57,890 nucleotides of DNA from Peribacillus cavernae (GCF_003989135.1 NZ_RYZZ01000046.1:1-57890); one strand, 5' to 3'; positions 28,041-38,223 are shown, counted from the first letter of the stretch. The notes: a model not told the origin generated them from the sequence alone. A program made the numbers and translations.

Positions 28041-29462
28041 ATGGCACAAGAATACGATCTGGTCATATTGGGTGCGGGAACCGGCGGTTATGTTGCGGCA
28101 ATCCGTGCGGCCCAGTTAGGGCTGAAAACGGCCGTTGTTGAAAAAGGAAAGCTCGGCGGGACTTGCCTGCACAAGGGCTGCATTCCTTCAAAAGCATTGC
28201 TTCGAAGCGCGGAGGTATTCAGTACCTCGAAAAGAAGTGAGGAATACGGAGTAGTGACCGGAGAAGTAAAGCTCGATTTCATGAAGGTGCAAGAAAGAAA
28301 AAGCCGAATCGTGGACCAGCTGTATAAAGGTGTTCAGCATTTAATGAAACAGGGAAAAATCGATATTTATGAAGGCCTGGGAAGGATTCTCGGTCCATCG
28401 ATCTTTTCGCCGGTAGCAGGGACAATTTCAGTAGAAATGAACAATGGATCGGAAAATGAAATGCTGATCCCGAAAAACGTCATTGTCGCTGCTGGTTCAA
28501 GACCAAAAACGCTGCCAGGACTTGATATTGATGGAGAATTCGTAATGACTTCTGATGAAGCGCTGCAGTTGGAGGGACTGCCGAAATCTATTATCATCGT
28601 GGGCGGAGGCGTGATCGGCATCGAATGGGCCTCTATGCTGAATGATTTTGGTGTCGAAGTAACCGTAATCGAGTATGCTGAGCGGATCATTCCGACTGAG
28701 GACAAAGACATTTCAAAGGAGATGTTCCGGCTTTTGAAGAAAAAGGGCATCAGGTTGGTAACCGGTGCCAGGGTTCTGCCGGAGTCGCTGAAAAAGGGAG
28801 AGACCGTAACCATTTCTGCTGAAATCAATGGGGAAACGAAAGAATTCACCGCTGAAAAAATGTTAGTGTCGGTAGGCAGACAGGCAAATACTGAAGGAAT
28901 TGGAATTGAAAATACAGATATCGTGGCCGAAAAAGGCTTTATTTCGGTTAATGATGTTTATCAAACGAAAGAATCGCATATTTACGCAATCGGGGATTGT
29001 ATCGGCGGATTGCAGTTGGCGCATGTTGCCTCACACGAAGGAATCGTAGCAGTTGAGCATATTGCCGGTGAAAAACCGCACAAAATCGATTATTCTTTGG
29101 TTTCTAAATGCATTTATTCCAACCCGGAAGCCGCGAGTGTTGGATATACAGAGGATGAGGCGCTCGAAAAGGGATATAAGCTCAAAATCGGCCAATTCCC
29201 ATTCAAAGCAATTGGAAAGGCGCTTGTATATGGTGAATCTGACGGTTTTGTCAAAATTATTGCCGATCAAGACACAAATGACATTCTTGGCGTCCATATG
29301 ATTGGGCCGCATGTGACCGATATGATTTCTGAAGCAGGACTTGCAAGAGTCCTTGATGCGACACCTTGGGAAGTGGCGCATACGATTCATCCGCATCCGA
29401 CATTGTCAGAAGCAATCGGTGAAGCGGCACTTGCCGTCGACGGACTTGCGATCCATTCATGA
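28041..29462 (+). CDS. lpdV: Dihydrolipoyl dehydrogenase of the BKD complex
   Basis: E3 flavoprotein reoxidising the lipoyl arm of BkdB with NAD. 473 residues: FAD-binding GAGTGGYVAAIRAAQLG, redox disulfide GGTCLHKGCIPSK near residues 39-51, NAD-binding GGGVIGIEWASML near 187, FAD-binding YAIGDCIGGLQLAHVA near 315, and the C-terminal catalytic HPHPTLSEA. AAGGAGG precedes the ATG. It is followed by bkdAA 45 nt later. Confidence 0.95.
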   Translation: MAQEYDLVILGAGTGGYVAAIRAAQLGLKTAVVEKGKLGGTCLHKGCIPSKALLRSAEVFSTSKRSEEYGVVTGEVKLDFMKVQERKSRIVDQLYKGVQHLMKQGKIDIYEGLGRILGPSIFSPVAGTISVEMNNGSENEMLIPKNVIVAAGSRPKTLPGLDIDGEFVMTSDEALQLEGLPKSIIIVGGGVIGIEWASMLNDFGVEVTVIEYAERIIPTEDKDISKEMFRLLKKKGIRLVTGARVLPESLKKGETVTISAEINGETKEFTAEKMLVSVGRQANTEGIGIENTDIVAEKGFISVNDVYQTKESHIYAIGDCIGGLQLAHVASHEGIVAVEHIAGEKPHKIDYSLVSKCIYSNPEAASVGYTEDEALEKGYKLKIGQFPFKAIGKALVYGESDGFVKIIADQDTNDILGVHMIGPHVTDMISEAGLARVLDATPWEVAHTIHPHPTLSEAIGEAALAVDGLAIHS

Positions 29463-29507
29463 TAGTGCTTCAATAACACTAAGAAACTTGCCTGTAAGGA
29501 GGGAAAA

Positions 29508-30506
29508 ATGATGGTTGAAAATCGTCATAGAGAGTTAGGCCTTAGCGATGAAAGAGTTTTAGAAATGTATGAAACGATGCTGCTTTCACGCAGAATTGAC
29601 GAACGTATGTGGCTATTAAATCGTTCGGGGAAAATTCCATTTGTTATTTCCTGCCAGGGACAGGAAGCGGCACAAGTTGGGGCTGCTTTTGGTTTGGATC
29701 GGGAAAAAGACTATGTACTTCCTTATTACCGCGATATCGGCGTAGTGCTTACGTTTGGAATGACAGCTAAGGATCTTATGCTTTCAGGCTTTGCAAAATC
29801 AGAAGATCCGAGCTCCGGCGGACGTCAAATGCCCGGCCATTTCGGCCAAAGGAAAAACAGGATCGTTACCGGATCTTCTCCGGTTACAACACAGGTTCCT
29901 CACGCTGTCGGAATTGCGCTTGCTGGAAAGATGGAAGGCAAGGACTTGGTGGCCTTTGTGACTTTTGGCGAGGGCTCATCGAATCAGGGAGATTTCCATG
30001 AAGGAGCAAACTTTGCAGGTGTCCATAAACTTCCGGTCATTTTGATGTGTGAAAATAATAAATATGCTATTTCTGTGCCGATTGAAAAACAATTGGCCTG
30101 TGAAAAGGTATCTGACCGCGCCATTGGTTATGGGATGCCGGGTGTGACTGTCGATGGCAATGATCCGCTGGAAGTCTATAAAGCTGTAAAGACAGCCGCG
30201 GACAGAGGCCGCCGCGGAGAAGGACCAACCCTTATTGAAACAATTTCCTACCGGTTTACTCCGCATTCAAGTGATGATGATGACCGCAGCTACCGCGCTC
30301 CTGATGAAGTGGCAGAGGCAAAAACAAAAGACCCGATCATGACCTTTGGAGCCTACTTAAAAGAAACAGGGACGATGGATGAAGCGCTGGAGAAGGAAAT
30401 CAATGACCGGATCATGAAGAACGTAAATGAAGCTACCGATTATGCGGAAAATGCACGATATGCGGACGCAGAGGACGCTTTAAAATATGTATATGCACAG
30501 ATGTAA
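29508..30506 (+). CDS. bkdAA: Branched-chain 2-oxo acid dehydrogenase E1 alpha
   Basis: Thiamine diphosphate-dependent decarboxylase subunit. 332 residues. The thiamine motif is visible as FGEGSSNQGDFHEGANFAGV followed by ENN (about residues 150-182); the phosphorylation-loop region RFTPHSSDDDDRSYR is present. GTAAGGAGGG precedes two adjacent ATG codons (29508, 29511); the first is used. Pairs with bkdAB 12 nt downstream. Confidence 0.95.
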   Translation: MMVENRHRELGLSDERVLEMYETMLLSRRIDERMWLLNRSGKIPFVISCQGQEAAQVGAAFGLDREKDYVLPYYRDIGVVLTFGMTAKDLMLSGFAKSEDPSSGGRQMPGHFGQRKNRIVTGSSPVTTQVPHAVGIALAGKMEGKDLVAFVTFGEGSSNQGDFHEGANFAGVHKLPVILMCENNKYAISVPIEKQLACEKVSDRAIGYGMPGVTVDGNDPLEVYKAVKTAADRGRRGEGPTLIETISYRFTPHSSDDDDRSYRAPDEVAEAKTKDPIMTFGAYLKETGTMDEALEKEINDRIMKNVNEATDYAENARYADAEDALKYVYAQM

Positions 30507-30518
30507 GGGGGAGTAATT

Positions 30519-31502
30519 ATGCCGGTAATTTCTTATATAGATGCTGTAACAATGGCGATTCGCGAAGAAATGGAAAGAGATTCCCGCGTGTTCGTTCTGG
30601 GGGAAGACGTCGGGAAAAAGGGCGGCGTGTTCAAGGCTACAAACGGCCTTTATGACACATTCGGTGAACAGCATGTCATTGATACACCGCTTGCCGAATC
30701 TGCGATTGCCGGTGTAGGGATCGGTGCCGCGATGTATGGCATGCGTCCGGTTGCCGAGATGCAGTTCGCTGATTTCATCTTGCCGGCAGTCAACCAGATT
30801 ATTTCGGAAGCGGCAAAAATCCGTTACCGTTCCAATAATGACTGGAGTTGTCCGATCGTCGTCCGTGCTCCATACGGAGGCGGTGTCCACGGAGCGCTCT
30901 ACCATTCGCAGTCGGTGGAATCGATTTTTGCGAACCAGCCTGGCCTGAAAATCGTCATGCCGTCCACTCCGTATGATGTAAAAGGATTATTAAAAGCGGC
31001 GATTCGCGATGACGATCCTGTTTTGTTCTTTGAGCATAAAAGAGCTTACCGTTTAATCAAAGGCGAAGTTCCTGCCGATGACTATGTATTGCCTATCGGA
31101 AAGGCAGACGTTAAACGGGAAGGCGAGGACATCACAGTGATTACATATGGCCTCTGCGTGCACTTCGCCCTTCAGGCTGCAGAAAAATTGGCTAGTGACG
31201 GGATATCCGCACATGTGCTCGACTTACGCACCGTCTATCCATTGGACAAAGAAGCCATCATAGAGGCTGCATCAAAAACAGGCAAAGTCCTGCTCGTGAC
31301 CGAGGATAACAAAGAAGGCAGCATCATCAGTGAGGTATCGGCGATTATTGCTGAGAACTGCCTGTTTGACCTTGATGCCCCGATCATGAGACTGGCAGGC
31401 CCTGATATTCCAGCGATGCCTTATGCACCGACAATGGAAAAGTTTTTCATGGTGAATCCCGAAAAAGTCGAAGCAGCGATGAGGGAATTGGCTGAATACT
31501 AA
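30519..31502 (+). CDS. bkdAB: Branched-chain 2-oxo acid dehydrogenase E1 beta
   Basis: Beta subunit of the E1 heterotetramer. 327 residues with the transketolase-like pyrimidine domain (VFVLGEDVGKKGGVFKAT, DTPLAESAIAGVGIGAA, MQFADFILPAVNQI) and the C-terminal domain (VLDLRTVYPLDKEAI). AAGGGGGAG precedes the ATG. A 103-nt gap separates it from bkdB; it contains TTGACA at 31538 but no fitting -10 box. Confidence 0.95.
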   Translation: MPVISYIDAVTMAIREEMERDSRVFVLGEDVGKKGGVFKATNGLYDTFGEQHVIDTPLAESAIAGVGIGAAMYGMRPVAEMQFADFILPAVNQIISEAAKIRYRSNNDWSCPIVVRAPYGGGVHGALYHSQSVESIFANQPGLKIVMPSTPYDVKGLLKAAIRDDDPVLFFEHKRAYRLIKGEVPADDYVLPIGKADVKREGEDITVITYGLCVHFALQAAEKLASDGISAHVLDLRTVYPLDKEAIIEAASKTGKVLLVTEDNKEGSIISEVSAIIAENCLFDLDAPIMRLAGPDIPAMPYAPTMEKFFMVNPEKVEAAMRELAEY

Positions 31503-31605
31503 GGAAAAAATCCGTAAACAGGATTGCTTTTATAGATTTGACAAAGTGGTATTGACTAAGACCGCTTTAGGTACCATGGAATAAGAAAAGAGGAGGTTTG
31601 GGCAA

Positions 31606-32904
31606 TTGGCGATTGAGCAAATGAAAATGCCGCAGCTCGGAGAAAGCGTCACCGAGGGGACCATCAGCAAATGGCTGGTAAAGCCGGGGGACCATGTCAA
31701 TAAATATGATCCTATGCTTGAGGTCATTACCGATAAAGTGAATGCAGAAGTCCCTTCATCATTTACAGGGACCATTGTCGAACTGATGGCAGAAGAAGAT
31801 CAAACTCTGGCCGTCGGGGAGATCATCTGTACCATTGATGTTGCCGGTGTAAAAACGGACGAAGCAGACGGAAAGGAAAACTTTCATACCGAGGAGAAAG
31901 AGGATGTTTCCCGGGAGCCGAGTAATCTAGCAGCGGACACGGTTCAAGGGAAAGCCAGATATTCTCCCGCCGTTTTGAAGATCTCCCAGGAAAACGGCAT
32001 CGATTTAAACCAGGTAGCGGGAACTGGCAAAGAGGGCCGGATTACGAGAAAAGACTTAGTGAAATTGATCAATTCCGGAAATATTCCGCAGGCGGGAGCC
32101 AGCAAGGCGGAAGCAAAACCGGAAGCCAGACAGGAAAGTACAGCATCTGTCCAGCTGCAATCAACGCCAAAACCGGCAGAATCCGTCTCCGTCCCTACGG
32201 CAGCGGGAGACATTGAAATTCCGGTGACAGGGATCAGAAAAGCAATTGCATCAAATATGCTGCGCAGCAAGCACGAAGCTCCGCATGCCTGGACGATGGT
32301 GGAAGTGGATGCCACCAATCTGGTTGCATACCGTGATTCTCTTAAAACTGAATTTAAGCAAAAAGAAGGTTATAACCTAACCTATTTTGCATTCTTTGTA
32401 AAAGCAGTCGCGCAAAGCTTAAAGGAATTCCCTCAGATCAATTCAATGTGGGCGGGCGACAAAATCATCCAGAAGAAGGATATTAACATCTCGATAGCCG
32501 TCGCAACCGAAAACGCGCTGTTTGTACCGGTGATCAAAAATGCCGATGAAAAATCGATTAAAGGCATCGCTCGCGAAGTTCATGAGCTTGCCGGGAAGGT
32601 GCGCAGCGGCAAGCTGAAATCTGATGAAATGCAGGGTGGAACTTTTACCGTAAATAACACCGGTTCATTCGGCTCCGTTCAATCGATGGGCATCATCAAC
32701 TATCCTCAGGCAGCGATCCTGCAAGTGGAATCGATCGTGAAGCGCCCGGTCATCATCGACAATATGATTGCCGTCCGTGACATGGTCAATTTATGCATGT
32801 CACTCGACCATCGTGTGCTTGACGGACTTGTGTGCGGACGTTTCCTAGCCAGAGTGAAACAAATTGTTGAAGATATATCGAGTTCAAATACGCCTATATA
32901 TTAA
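31606..32904 (+). CDS. bkdB: Lipoamide acyltransferase (E2) of the BKD complex
   Basis: Transfers the branched acyl group from lipoate to CoA and forms the complex core. The TTG at 31606 follows AGAGGAGGTTT. 432 residues: lipoyl domain with Lys44 in EVITDKVNAE, a linker, the E3-binding domain (SPAVLKISQENGIDLNQVAGTGKEGRI near 120-150), a Gln/Ala/Pro-rich linker, and the catalytic domain ending in SLDHRVLDGLVCGRF with the active His and Asp. Last bkd gene; strong terminator follows. Confidence 0.95.
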   Translation: MAIEQMKMPQLGESVTEGTISKWLVKPGDHVNKYDPMLEVITDKVNAEVPSSFTGTIVELMAEEDQTLAVGEIICTIDVAGVKTDEADGKENFHTEEKEDVSREPSNLAADTVQGKARYSPAVLKISQENGIDLNQVAGTGKEGRITRKDLVKLINSGNIPQAGASKAEAKPEARQESTASVQLQSTPKPAESVSVPTAAGDIEIPVTGIRKAIASNMLRSKHEAPHAWTMVEVDATNLVAYRDSLKTEFKQKEGYNLTYFAFFVKAVAQSLKEFPQINSMWAGDKIIQKKDINISIAVATENALFVPVIKNADEKSIKGIAREVHELAGKVRSGKLKSDEMQGGTFTVNNTGSFGSVQSMGIINYPQAAILQVESIVKRPVIIDNMIAVRDMVNLCMSLDHRVLDGLVCGRFLARVKQIVEDISSSNTPIY

Positions 32905-32907
32905 TGG

Positions 32908-32932
32908 ACGCCGGCTATTGCCGGCGTTTTTG
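32908..32932 (+). terminator. Intrinsic terminator of the bkd operon
   Basis: Perfect 8-bp stem ACGCCGGC / GCCGGCGT with a TATT loop, then TTTT, starting 4 nt after the bkdB stop. Confidence 0.92.
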
Positions 32933-33007
32933 CATATCCAAAAAAACTCAAACTATATAAGTTGAGATTAAGAATTGCATCTAACACAAATACTTGGAAT
33001 TAAAAGA

Positions 33008-33170
33008 GACGACAAAACTAGAAAAACAGACGCGAAAACGATAAAAGTGACGCCAAAACAGAAAAACAGACGACAAAAATTAAAAGAGACGCCAAAATGA
33101 GAAAAGAGACGACAAAACTAGAAAAAAAGACGCGAAAACAATAAAAGTGACGTCAAAACTTAAAACGAAA
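33008..33170. repeat. Eight-copy ~20-bp tandem array (array 2)
   Basis: Units begin with GACG(a/c)(c/g)(c/g)AAAA at 33008, 33029, 33049, 33069, 33088, 33108, 33129 and 33149, spacings 19-21 and mean about 20. A higher-order repeat is present: the block from 33008 to about 33060 recurs at 33108-33160 almost unchanged, exactly 100 nt (five units) later. Consensus roughly GACGnCAAAAnnnnAAAAGn. No gene. It begins about 75 nt after the bkdB terminator. Confidence 0.88.
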
Positions 33171-33295
33171 TAGGAAATGGTTATTTCAACTTATATATCT
33201 TCCCGAACTCCTCTAATTAATCGATAATACGTTTATCTCCCCAAAATAGTGGAAGTATTGAAAGGTATATTAAAAAAGAAGAAGGGAGCAGAAAA

Positions 33296-33940
33296 ATGAG
33301 CAAATACTGGACAAAACTTCTACTGCCAGTTTCTGTCGTTCTGTTATTGATGGGATGTGCGGGCGGGGAAAATTCAGATGGTGAAGAGACGGCGAGTATG
33401 AATGGCACAGCTGAAAAGAACCAAGGAACTGAGGAACAGATGGAGCCTAAAGCTAAAGCGGAAATCAAAAATGTGGATAATAAGACGGTTGGAACGGTCA
33501 GTTTTTTTGATCATGAAGGTGATATTCAAATCAAAGCCAGCATGAAAGGTTTAGAACCCGGTCTGCACGGATTCCACGTCCATGAAAAAGGCGCATGTGA
33601 ACCGGATGCCAAGGAAGGTGCTTTTACTACAGCGGGAGGACACTTTAATCCAGATGATGAAATGCACTCAGGACATAACGGTGACATGCCTTCTCTATAC
33701 GTAAATGAAGAAGGTACAGCTGAATTTATGACAACATTTGACCGCTTTACAATTAACCAATTGACAGAACAAGAACTTGCTATCATTGTGCACGAAAAAC
33801 CAGATAACTCCGGCAATATCCCTGACCGCTATCAAGCAGAGGGAAAGCCTGGTCCTGATGATGAAACCATGAAAACCGGTGACGCTGGTAAAAGACAAGC
33901 ATGCGGGATTATTATGAGCGCAGCTGGTGAAACTAAGTAG
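33296..33940 (+). CDS. sodC: Cu/Zn superoxide dismutase lipoprotein
   Basis: Dismutates superoxide outside the membrane. A signal peptide with lipobox LLMGC places the lipidated cysteine at about residue 21; a Glu/Lys-rich linker follows. 214 residues. All expected metal ligands can be aligned: His pair in GFHVHEKG, the bridging His in GGHFNP, the zinc His residues in EMHSGH with Asp in NGDMP, and the last copper His in IIVHEKPDN. The active-site Arg is in GKRQACG. As I recall, B. subtilis YojM lacks some copper ligands, so this copy looks more complete. GAAGGGAG precedes the ATG. Confidence 0.92.
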   Translation: MSKYWTKLLLPVSVVLLLMGCAGGENSDGEETASMNGTAEKNQGTEEQMEPKAKAEIKNVDNKTVGTVSFFDHEGDIQIKASMKGLEPGLHGFHVHEKGACEPDAKEGAFTTAGGHFNPDDEMHSGHNGDMPSLYVNEEGTAEFMTTFDRFTINQLTEQELAIIVHEKPDNSGNIPDRYQAEGKPGPDDETMKTGDAGKRQACGIIMSAAGETK

Positions 33941-33954
33941 CAGCTTATTCTATA

Positions 33955-33990
33955 GGAAACCCTTCCTCTTCCATTGTGAAGGGTTTCCGC
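33955..33990 (+). terminator. Intrinsic terminator after sodC
   Basis: GGAAACCCTTC / GAAGGGTTTCC, 11-bp perfect stem with a 12-nt loop. Little T-run after the stem, so strength is uncertain. Confidence 0.65.
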
Positions 33991-34096
33991 AAAATAACCA
34001 TAACAATTGCAGGATTTTATGTTGTATCTTCTAGAATATTATTATGTGAGAATGTTATAATTATTCAGTAAGAAGAGGAAGGGAGGAAGCTTTCGA

Positions 34097-34143
34097 TTTC
34101 ATACTGAGCGAGCGTTCGCTCTGCCTAGTAATACTGTATGAAA
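34097..34143. promoter_or_regulatory. Nested palindrome upstream of mutA
   Basis: Outer arms TTTCATAC (34097-34104) and GTATGAAA (34136-34143) are perfect complements. Inside lies GAGCGA-GCGT-TCGCTC (34106-34121), also a perfect inverted repeat in its arms. It sits 17 nt before the mutA ATG and about 35 nt after a TATAAT (34056-34061). It could be a repressor operator of the TetR type or a leader hairpin affecting translation. Confidence 0.55.
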
Positions 34144-34160
34144 GAAAGAAAGCGATTTCA

Positions 34161-36029
34161 ATGAAGCTGAATGAAGTAAAGACTCTATCATTTCCTAGTT
34201 CTTCTATAGAAGATTGGAAGGTAGCTGCCGAAAGCAGTTTAAAAGGGAAGAGCGTCGAAAAGTTGAATACGAATACATATGAAGGCATTGAACTTCAGCC
34301 GCTTTATACAGAAGAAAGCCTGTCTGAAAATACGGCTGGCGAAGAACTTCCTGGATTTTTTCCGTACACAAGAGGGATCAATGTTACCGGCTATCGCACG
34401 AACCCATGGCTCATATGCCAGCCTGTCTTTGCTTTCTCTGAGGAAGAAGCTAATCAAAAGATGCATACGGCATTGTCCCGGGGCCAAAATGCCATTTGTT
34501 TTCCGGCAAGCTTGCTAAGCGGTACCCTTAATAATCTTTTGAACCGCCTGCCTTTCAAGGAAGTGCCGATTTTTATCGATTTGGAGGGAAATGGGCACTC
34601 CGCCTTGCCGAGATTCAATCAATACTGTGAAAAGGCTAATTTGAACACCGGCTTGATATCTGGAGTTCTGGCAGAGGATCCGATAGCCGAATGGGCAGCT
34701 GCTGGAAAGCTCCCATCCGACATAGACAACTATTTCAAAGGGTGGTTTTCTGGTATACAGGAGGCAGGTGGAAAACTTCCAAATGTTAAAACCATTTTAA
34801 TTAAAACATCTGTATACCACAACGGCGGTGCAAATGCAGTCCAGGAAGTTGCATATGGACTGGCCGAGGCTGTTCATTATCTGAACGAAGGCCAGGAATA
34901 TGGATTATCCTTAGCGGAACTGACAGATAAAATCGTATTTTCCTTTGCGATTGATTCTAATTATTTTATGAATATTGCCAAACTGCGTGCAGCGCGGCGA
35001 TTATGGGCGATGCTTGCCGAGGCATATGGAGTTTCTCCGGATTACTTTAAAATGCACATCCATGCAGTGACCTCAAGGGTGACGGAAACATTATATGACA
35101 AGCATGTCAATATCCTTCGTACTGCTAACCAGGCATTTGCCGCAGTGGTAGGCGGAGTGCAATACCTGCAAATTCATCCGTTCGACCGGCTGCACGGGAC
35201 GGAAAATGATTTTGCCGAACGGCTTGCACGAAATACCCAGTTAATCCTGAAAGAAGAAACCCATATTTCTACAGTTGTCGATCCGGCTGGTGGTTCCTTC
35301 TTCGTCGAGAAGCTTACCAGTGAATTAACGGAAGCTGTATGGTCCAAGTTTCTTGAAATTGAGCAGCAGGGTGGAATCCTCAACTTGCTAAAAAAAGGAA
35401 CCATCCAGGCTGAAATTGCCGACGTATTTAAGCAAAGACAGAGAAACACGGGCTTTCGAAAAGAAAGCATCATCGGTACGAATGTCTATCCAAACCCAGC
35501 GGAAAAGGTTCAAGAGCCGCAAACGAATTCAGAGAAGAGTACTGCTGCTTTGGATATCATACCGATTCCCCACATGCGAGTAGCTGAAGAATTTGAAAAC
35601 ATCCGACTTCGAGCCGAAGCACATGCCGAAAGCGGAGAAGCTCCTAAACTTGGAGTGATTACGATTGGTGAGCTTAAGGCCTATAAAGCAAGGGCTGATT
35701 TTATTAAGGGGATATCGGGGTCCGGGGGTATCGGAACGATCGAAAGCAAGGGCTGTACAACAGTGGACGAAGTACTGGCTTTTGTAACCGAGACAAACCT
35801 TAAGAGTTACTGCATCTGCGGCAGCGATGCCGATTATTTAGAAACTGCAGCGGCGTTTGCCAGAGCAATCAAGGAAGGCTACCCTGAAAAGAATCTATAC
35901 TTGGCAGGGAAGCAGGACAGTGAACTGGAAAAAGAACTGAAGCTGGCTGGCGTAAAAGACTTTTTGCATATAAAAACAAATGTTGTCGAGATCCTGACAC
36001 AATTGCTTACGGAACTGGAGGTGAAGTAG
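34161..36029 (+). CDS. mutA: Methylmalonyl-CoA mutase small subunit
   Basis: Non-catalytic partner of the adenosylcobalamin-dependent mutase that converts methylmalonyl-CoA to succinyl-CoA. 622 residues with a degenerate mutase TIM-barrel domain ([18 protein letters not shown] near residue 68) and a C-terminal flavodoxin-like domain lacking the DxHxxG cobalamin motif. The ribosome site (AAGAAAG) is weak. mutB starts 1 nt after its stop. No cobalamin riboswitch is visible upstream. Confidence 0.93.
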   Translation: MKLNEVKTLSFPSSSIEDWKVAAESSLKGKSVEKLNTNTYEGIELQPLYTEESLSENTAGEELPGFFPYTRGINVTGYRTNPWLICQPVFAFSEEEANQKMHTALSRGQNAICFPASLLSGTLNNLLNRLPFKEVPIFIDLEGNGHSALPRFNQYCEKANLNTGLISGVLAEDPIAEWAAAGKLPSDIDNYFKGWFSGIQEAGGKLPNVKTILIKTSVYHNGGANAVQEVAYGLAEAVHYLNEGQEYGLSLAELTDKIVFSFAIDSNYFMNIAKLRAARRLWAMLAEAYGVSPDYFKMHIHAVTSRVTETLYDKHVNILRTANQAFAAVVGGVQYLQIHPFDRLHGTENDFAERLARNTQLILKEETHISTVVDPAGGSFFVEKLTSELTEAVWSKFLEIEQQGGILNLLKKGTIQAEIADVFKQRQRNTGFRKESIIGTNVYPNPAEKVQEPQTNSEKSTAALDIIPIPHMRVAEEFENIRLRAEAHAESGEAPKLGVITIGELKAYKARADFIKGISGSGGIGTIESKGCTTVDEVLAFVTETNLKSYCICGSDADYLETAAAFARAIKEGYPEKNLYLAGKQDSELEKELKLAGVKDFLHIKTNVVEILTQLLTELEVK

Positions 36030-36030
36030 C

Positions 36031-38223
36031 GTGAAAAGACCTGATTTTACAAAAATCAATCCACTAATAGCCAACTCCACAGGTTCAGCTGAAAAATGGC
36101 AAAAGACAGCGGAGGCTGCTATTAACGGGTCCATTGAAGATTTATTATATGAAACGAATGAGCAGATTCAAATCAAATCTCTTTACCGGAAACAAGACCT
36201 AAAGGAATTCAAGCATATCGAGGGCGTTCCCGGCATTGCCCCATACACGAGAGGCCCCTATCCGACGATGTATGTAAACCGTCCATGGACGGTGCGCCAG
36301 TATGCCGGTTTTTCTACGGCTGAGGAGTCGAATGCTTTTTACCGGAGGAATCTGGCTATGGGCCAAAAAGGTTTATCGGTTGCGTTTGACCTGGCGACGC
36401 ACAGAGGATATGATTCCGATCACCCTCGGGTTGTCGGTGATGTCGGCAAAGCAGGTGTTGCGATTGATTCGGTTCTTGACATGAAACGGTTATTTGAAGG
36501 GATTCCACTTGACCAAATGTCAGTGTCGATGACCATGAACGGGGCCGTGCTGCCGATCCTGGCGTTTTTTATCGTGACCGCCGAGGAACAGGGCGTTACC
36601 CAGGAAAAGCTTTCTGGTACAATCCAGAATGATATTTTAAAAGAATACATGGTGCGGAATACGTATATCTATCCGCCGGAAATGTCGATGAAAATCATTG
36701 CTGACATATTTGAATACACATCCAAATTTATGCCGAAGTTCAACAGCATCAGCATCTCAGGCTATCATATGCAGGAAGCAGGCGCTCCTGCTGATATTGA
36801 ACTTGCCTATACGCTCGCTGACGGGCTCGAGTACGTCCGAACCGGGCTTCAGGCTGGCATTCCCGTTGATTCATTCGCGCCGCGCCTTTCCTTCTTCTGG
36901 GCGATCGGGATGAATTATTTTATGGAAGTGGCCAAAATGAGAGCTGCCCGTTTTATTTGGGCAAAATTAATCAAGCAGTTTGAACCGAAGAACCCTAAAT
37001 CATTGGCACTCCGGACACATTCGCAAACGTCTGGCTGGAGCCTGTCAGAACAGGATCCTTTCAACAACGTGGTCCGCACTCTTTTGGAAGCCCATGCCGC
37101 TGCGCTTGGACATACGCAGTCACTCCATACGAATGCTCTTGATGAAGCGATCGCTTTGCCGACTGATTTTTCGGCACGGATCGCAAGGAATACCCAGCTT
37201 TACCTGCAGGAGGAAACAGGAATCACAAACGTGATCGACCCGTGGGCAGGCTCCTACTATGTGGAATCGTTGACGAATGAACTGATCAACCGGGCCTGGG
37301 CCCACATTGAGGAGATCGAGGAACTCGGGGGAATGGCAAAGGCCATTGAAACGGGCCTGCCGAAAATGAGAATCGAAGAAGCGGCTGCGAAGCGCCAGGC
37401 ACAAATTGACTCCGGGCAGGAAACGATTGTCGGCGTGAACAAGTATCGTCTTGACAAACAAGATCCAATTGAAATTCTCGAAATTGATAATACTGCGGTA
37501 CGTGAAAGCCAGCTTCAAAAACTGGCACTGGTAAGGGAAGCTAGAAATGGGGCAGAGGCAGAGGCAGCATTAGCAGCACTTTCCGCAGCAGCCGAAAGCG
37601 GTGAGGGCAACTTGCTTGAGCTAGCCGTTCAGGCAGCAAGGGCAAGAGCAACACTTGGTGAAATTTCAGATGCGATTGAAAAGACAGCCGGGCGCCATAA
37701 GGCGACGATTCGTTCGATCAGCGGCGTTTACAGTTCCTCCTATTCGGATAATGATGACTTTGAAGCAGTAAAGAAAATGACCGATGAGTTTCTTGAAAAT
37801 GAAGGAAGAAGACCCCGTCTTTTGATGGCAAAAATGGGGCAGGACGGACACGACCGCGGAGCCAAGGTCGTTTCAACCGCATTTGCCGATTTAGGATTTG
37901 ACGTCGACATCGGCCCGCTTTTCCAGACTCCGGAAGAAACGGCGCTGCAGGCGGTGGAAAATGATGTCCATGCGGTGGGGATGAGCTCGCTTGCGGGCGG
38001 GCATAAAACACTCCTTCCTCAGCTCGTCCAGGAACTGAAAAAATTAGGCAGGGAAGATATCATCGTCATTGCCGGCGGGGTGATTCCAGCACAGGATTAT
38101 CAATTCCTGAAACAAAACGGGGCGGCGGCCATCTTTGGGCCTGGTACGGTCATTACCCGGTCAGCAAAATCTGTTCTGGAAGAAATATATCGCCGCCTCG
38201 GATATGAGGAAGTGTCAGGGTAA
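36031..38223 (+). CDS. mutB: Methylmalonyl-CoA mutase large (catalytic) subunit
   Basis: Catalytic, cobalamin-binding subunit. 730 residues starting at GTG 36031 after GGAGGTGAAG. The mutase barrel ([18 protein letters not shown] near residue 70, [12 protein letters not shown] near 162, [11 protein letters not shown] near 330) precedes the C-terminal B12 domain with the base-off motif DGHDRG near 607 and [12 protein letters not shown] near 652. Its stop overlaps the meaB ATG. Confidence 0.96.
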   Translation: MKRPDFTKINPLIANSTGSAEKWQKTAEAAINGSIEDLLYETNEQIQIKSLYRKQDLKEFKHIEGVPGIAPYTRGPYPTMYVNRPWTVRQYAGFSTAEESNAFYRRNLAMGQKGLSVAFDLATHRGYDSDHPRVVGDVGKAGVAIDSVLDMKRLFEGIPLDQMSVSMTMNGAVLPILAFFIVTAEEQGVTQEKLSGTIQNDILKEYMVRNTYIYPPEMSMKIIADIFEYTSKFMPKFNSISISGYHMQEAGAPADIELAYTLADGLEYVRTGLQAGIPVDSFAPRLSFFWAIGMNYFMEVAKMRAARFIWAKLIKQFEPKNPKSLALRTHSQTSGWSLSEQDPFNNVVRTLLEAHAAALGHTQSLHTNALDEAIALPTDFSARIARNTQLYLQEETGITNVIDPWAGSYYVESLTNELINRAWAHIEEIEELGGMAKAIETGLPKMRIEEAAAKRQAQIDSGQETIVGVNKYRLDKQDPIEILEIDNTAVRESQLQKLALVREARNGAEAEAALAALSAAAESGEGNLLELAVQAARARATLGEISDAIEKTAGRHKATIRSISGVYSSSYSDNDDFEAVKKMTDEFLENEGRRPRLLMAKMGQDGHDRGAKVVSTAFADLGFDVDIGPLFQTPEETALQAVENDVHAVGMSSLAGGHKTLLPQLVQELKKLGREDIIVIAGGVIPAQDYQFLKQNGAAAIFGPGTVITRSAKSVLEEIYRRLGYEEVSG

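Noticed and set aside
31503..31605. TTGACA and TTGACT in the bkdAB-bkdB gap as an internal promoter.
   Set aside because: No acceptable -10 box lies 16-19 nt downstream of either.
33008..33170. Arrays at 10.6, 33.0 and 57.5 kb as CRISPR arrays.
   Set aside because: Units of about 20 bp with no unique spacers of constant length and no cas genes; they are simple degenerate tandem repeats.
33990..34160. Possible cobalamin riboswitch before mutA.
   Set aside because: The gap is short and lacks the B12-box core; only the palindromes are present.
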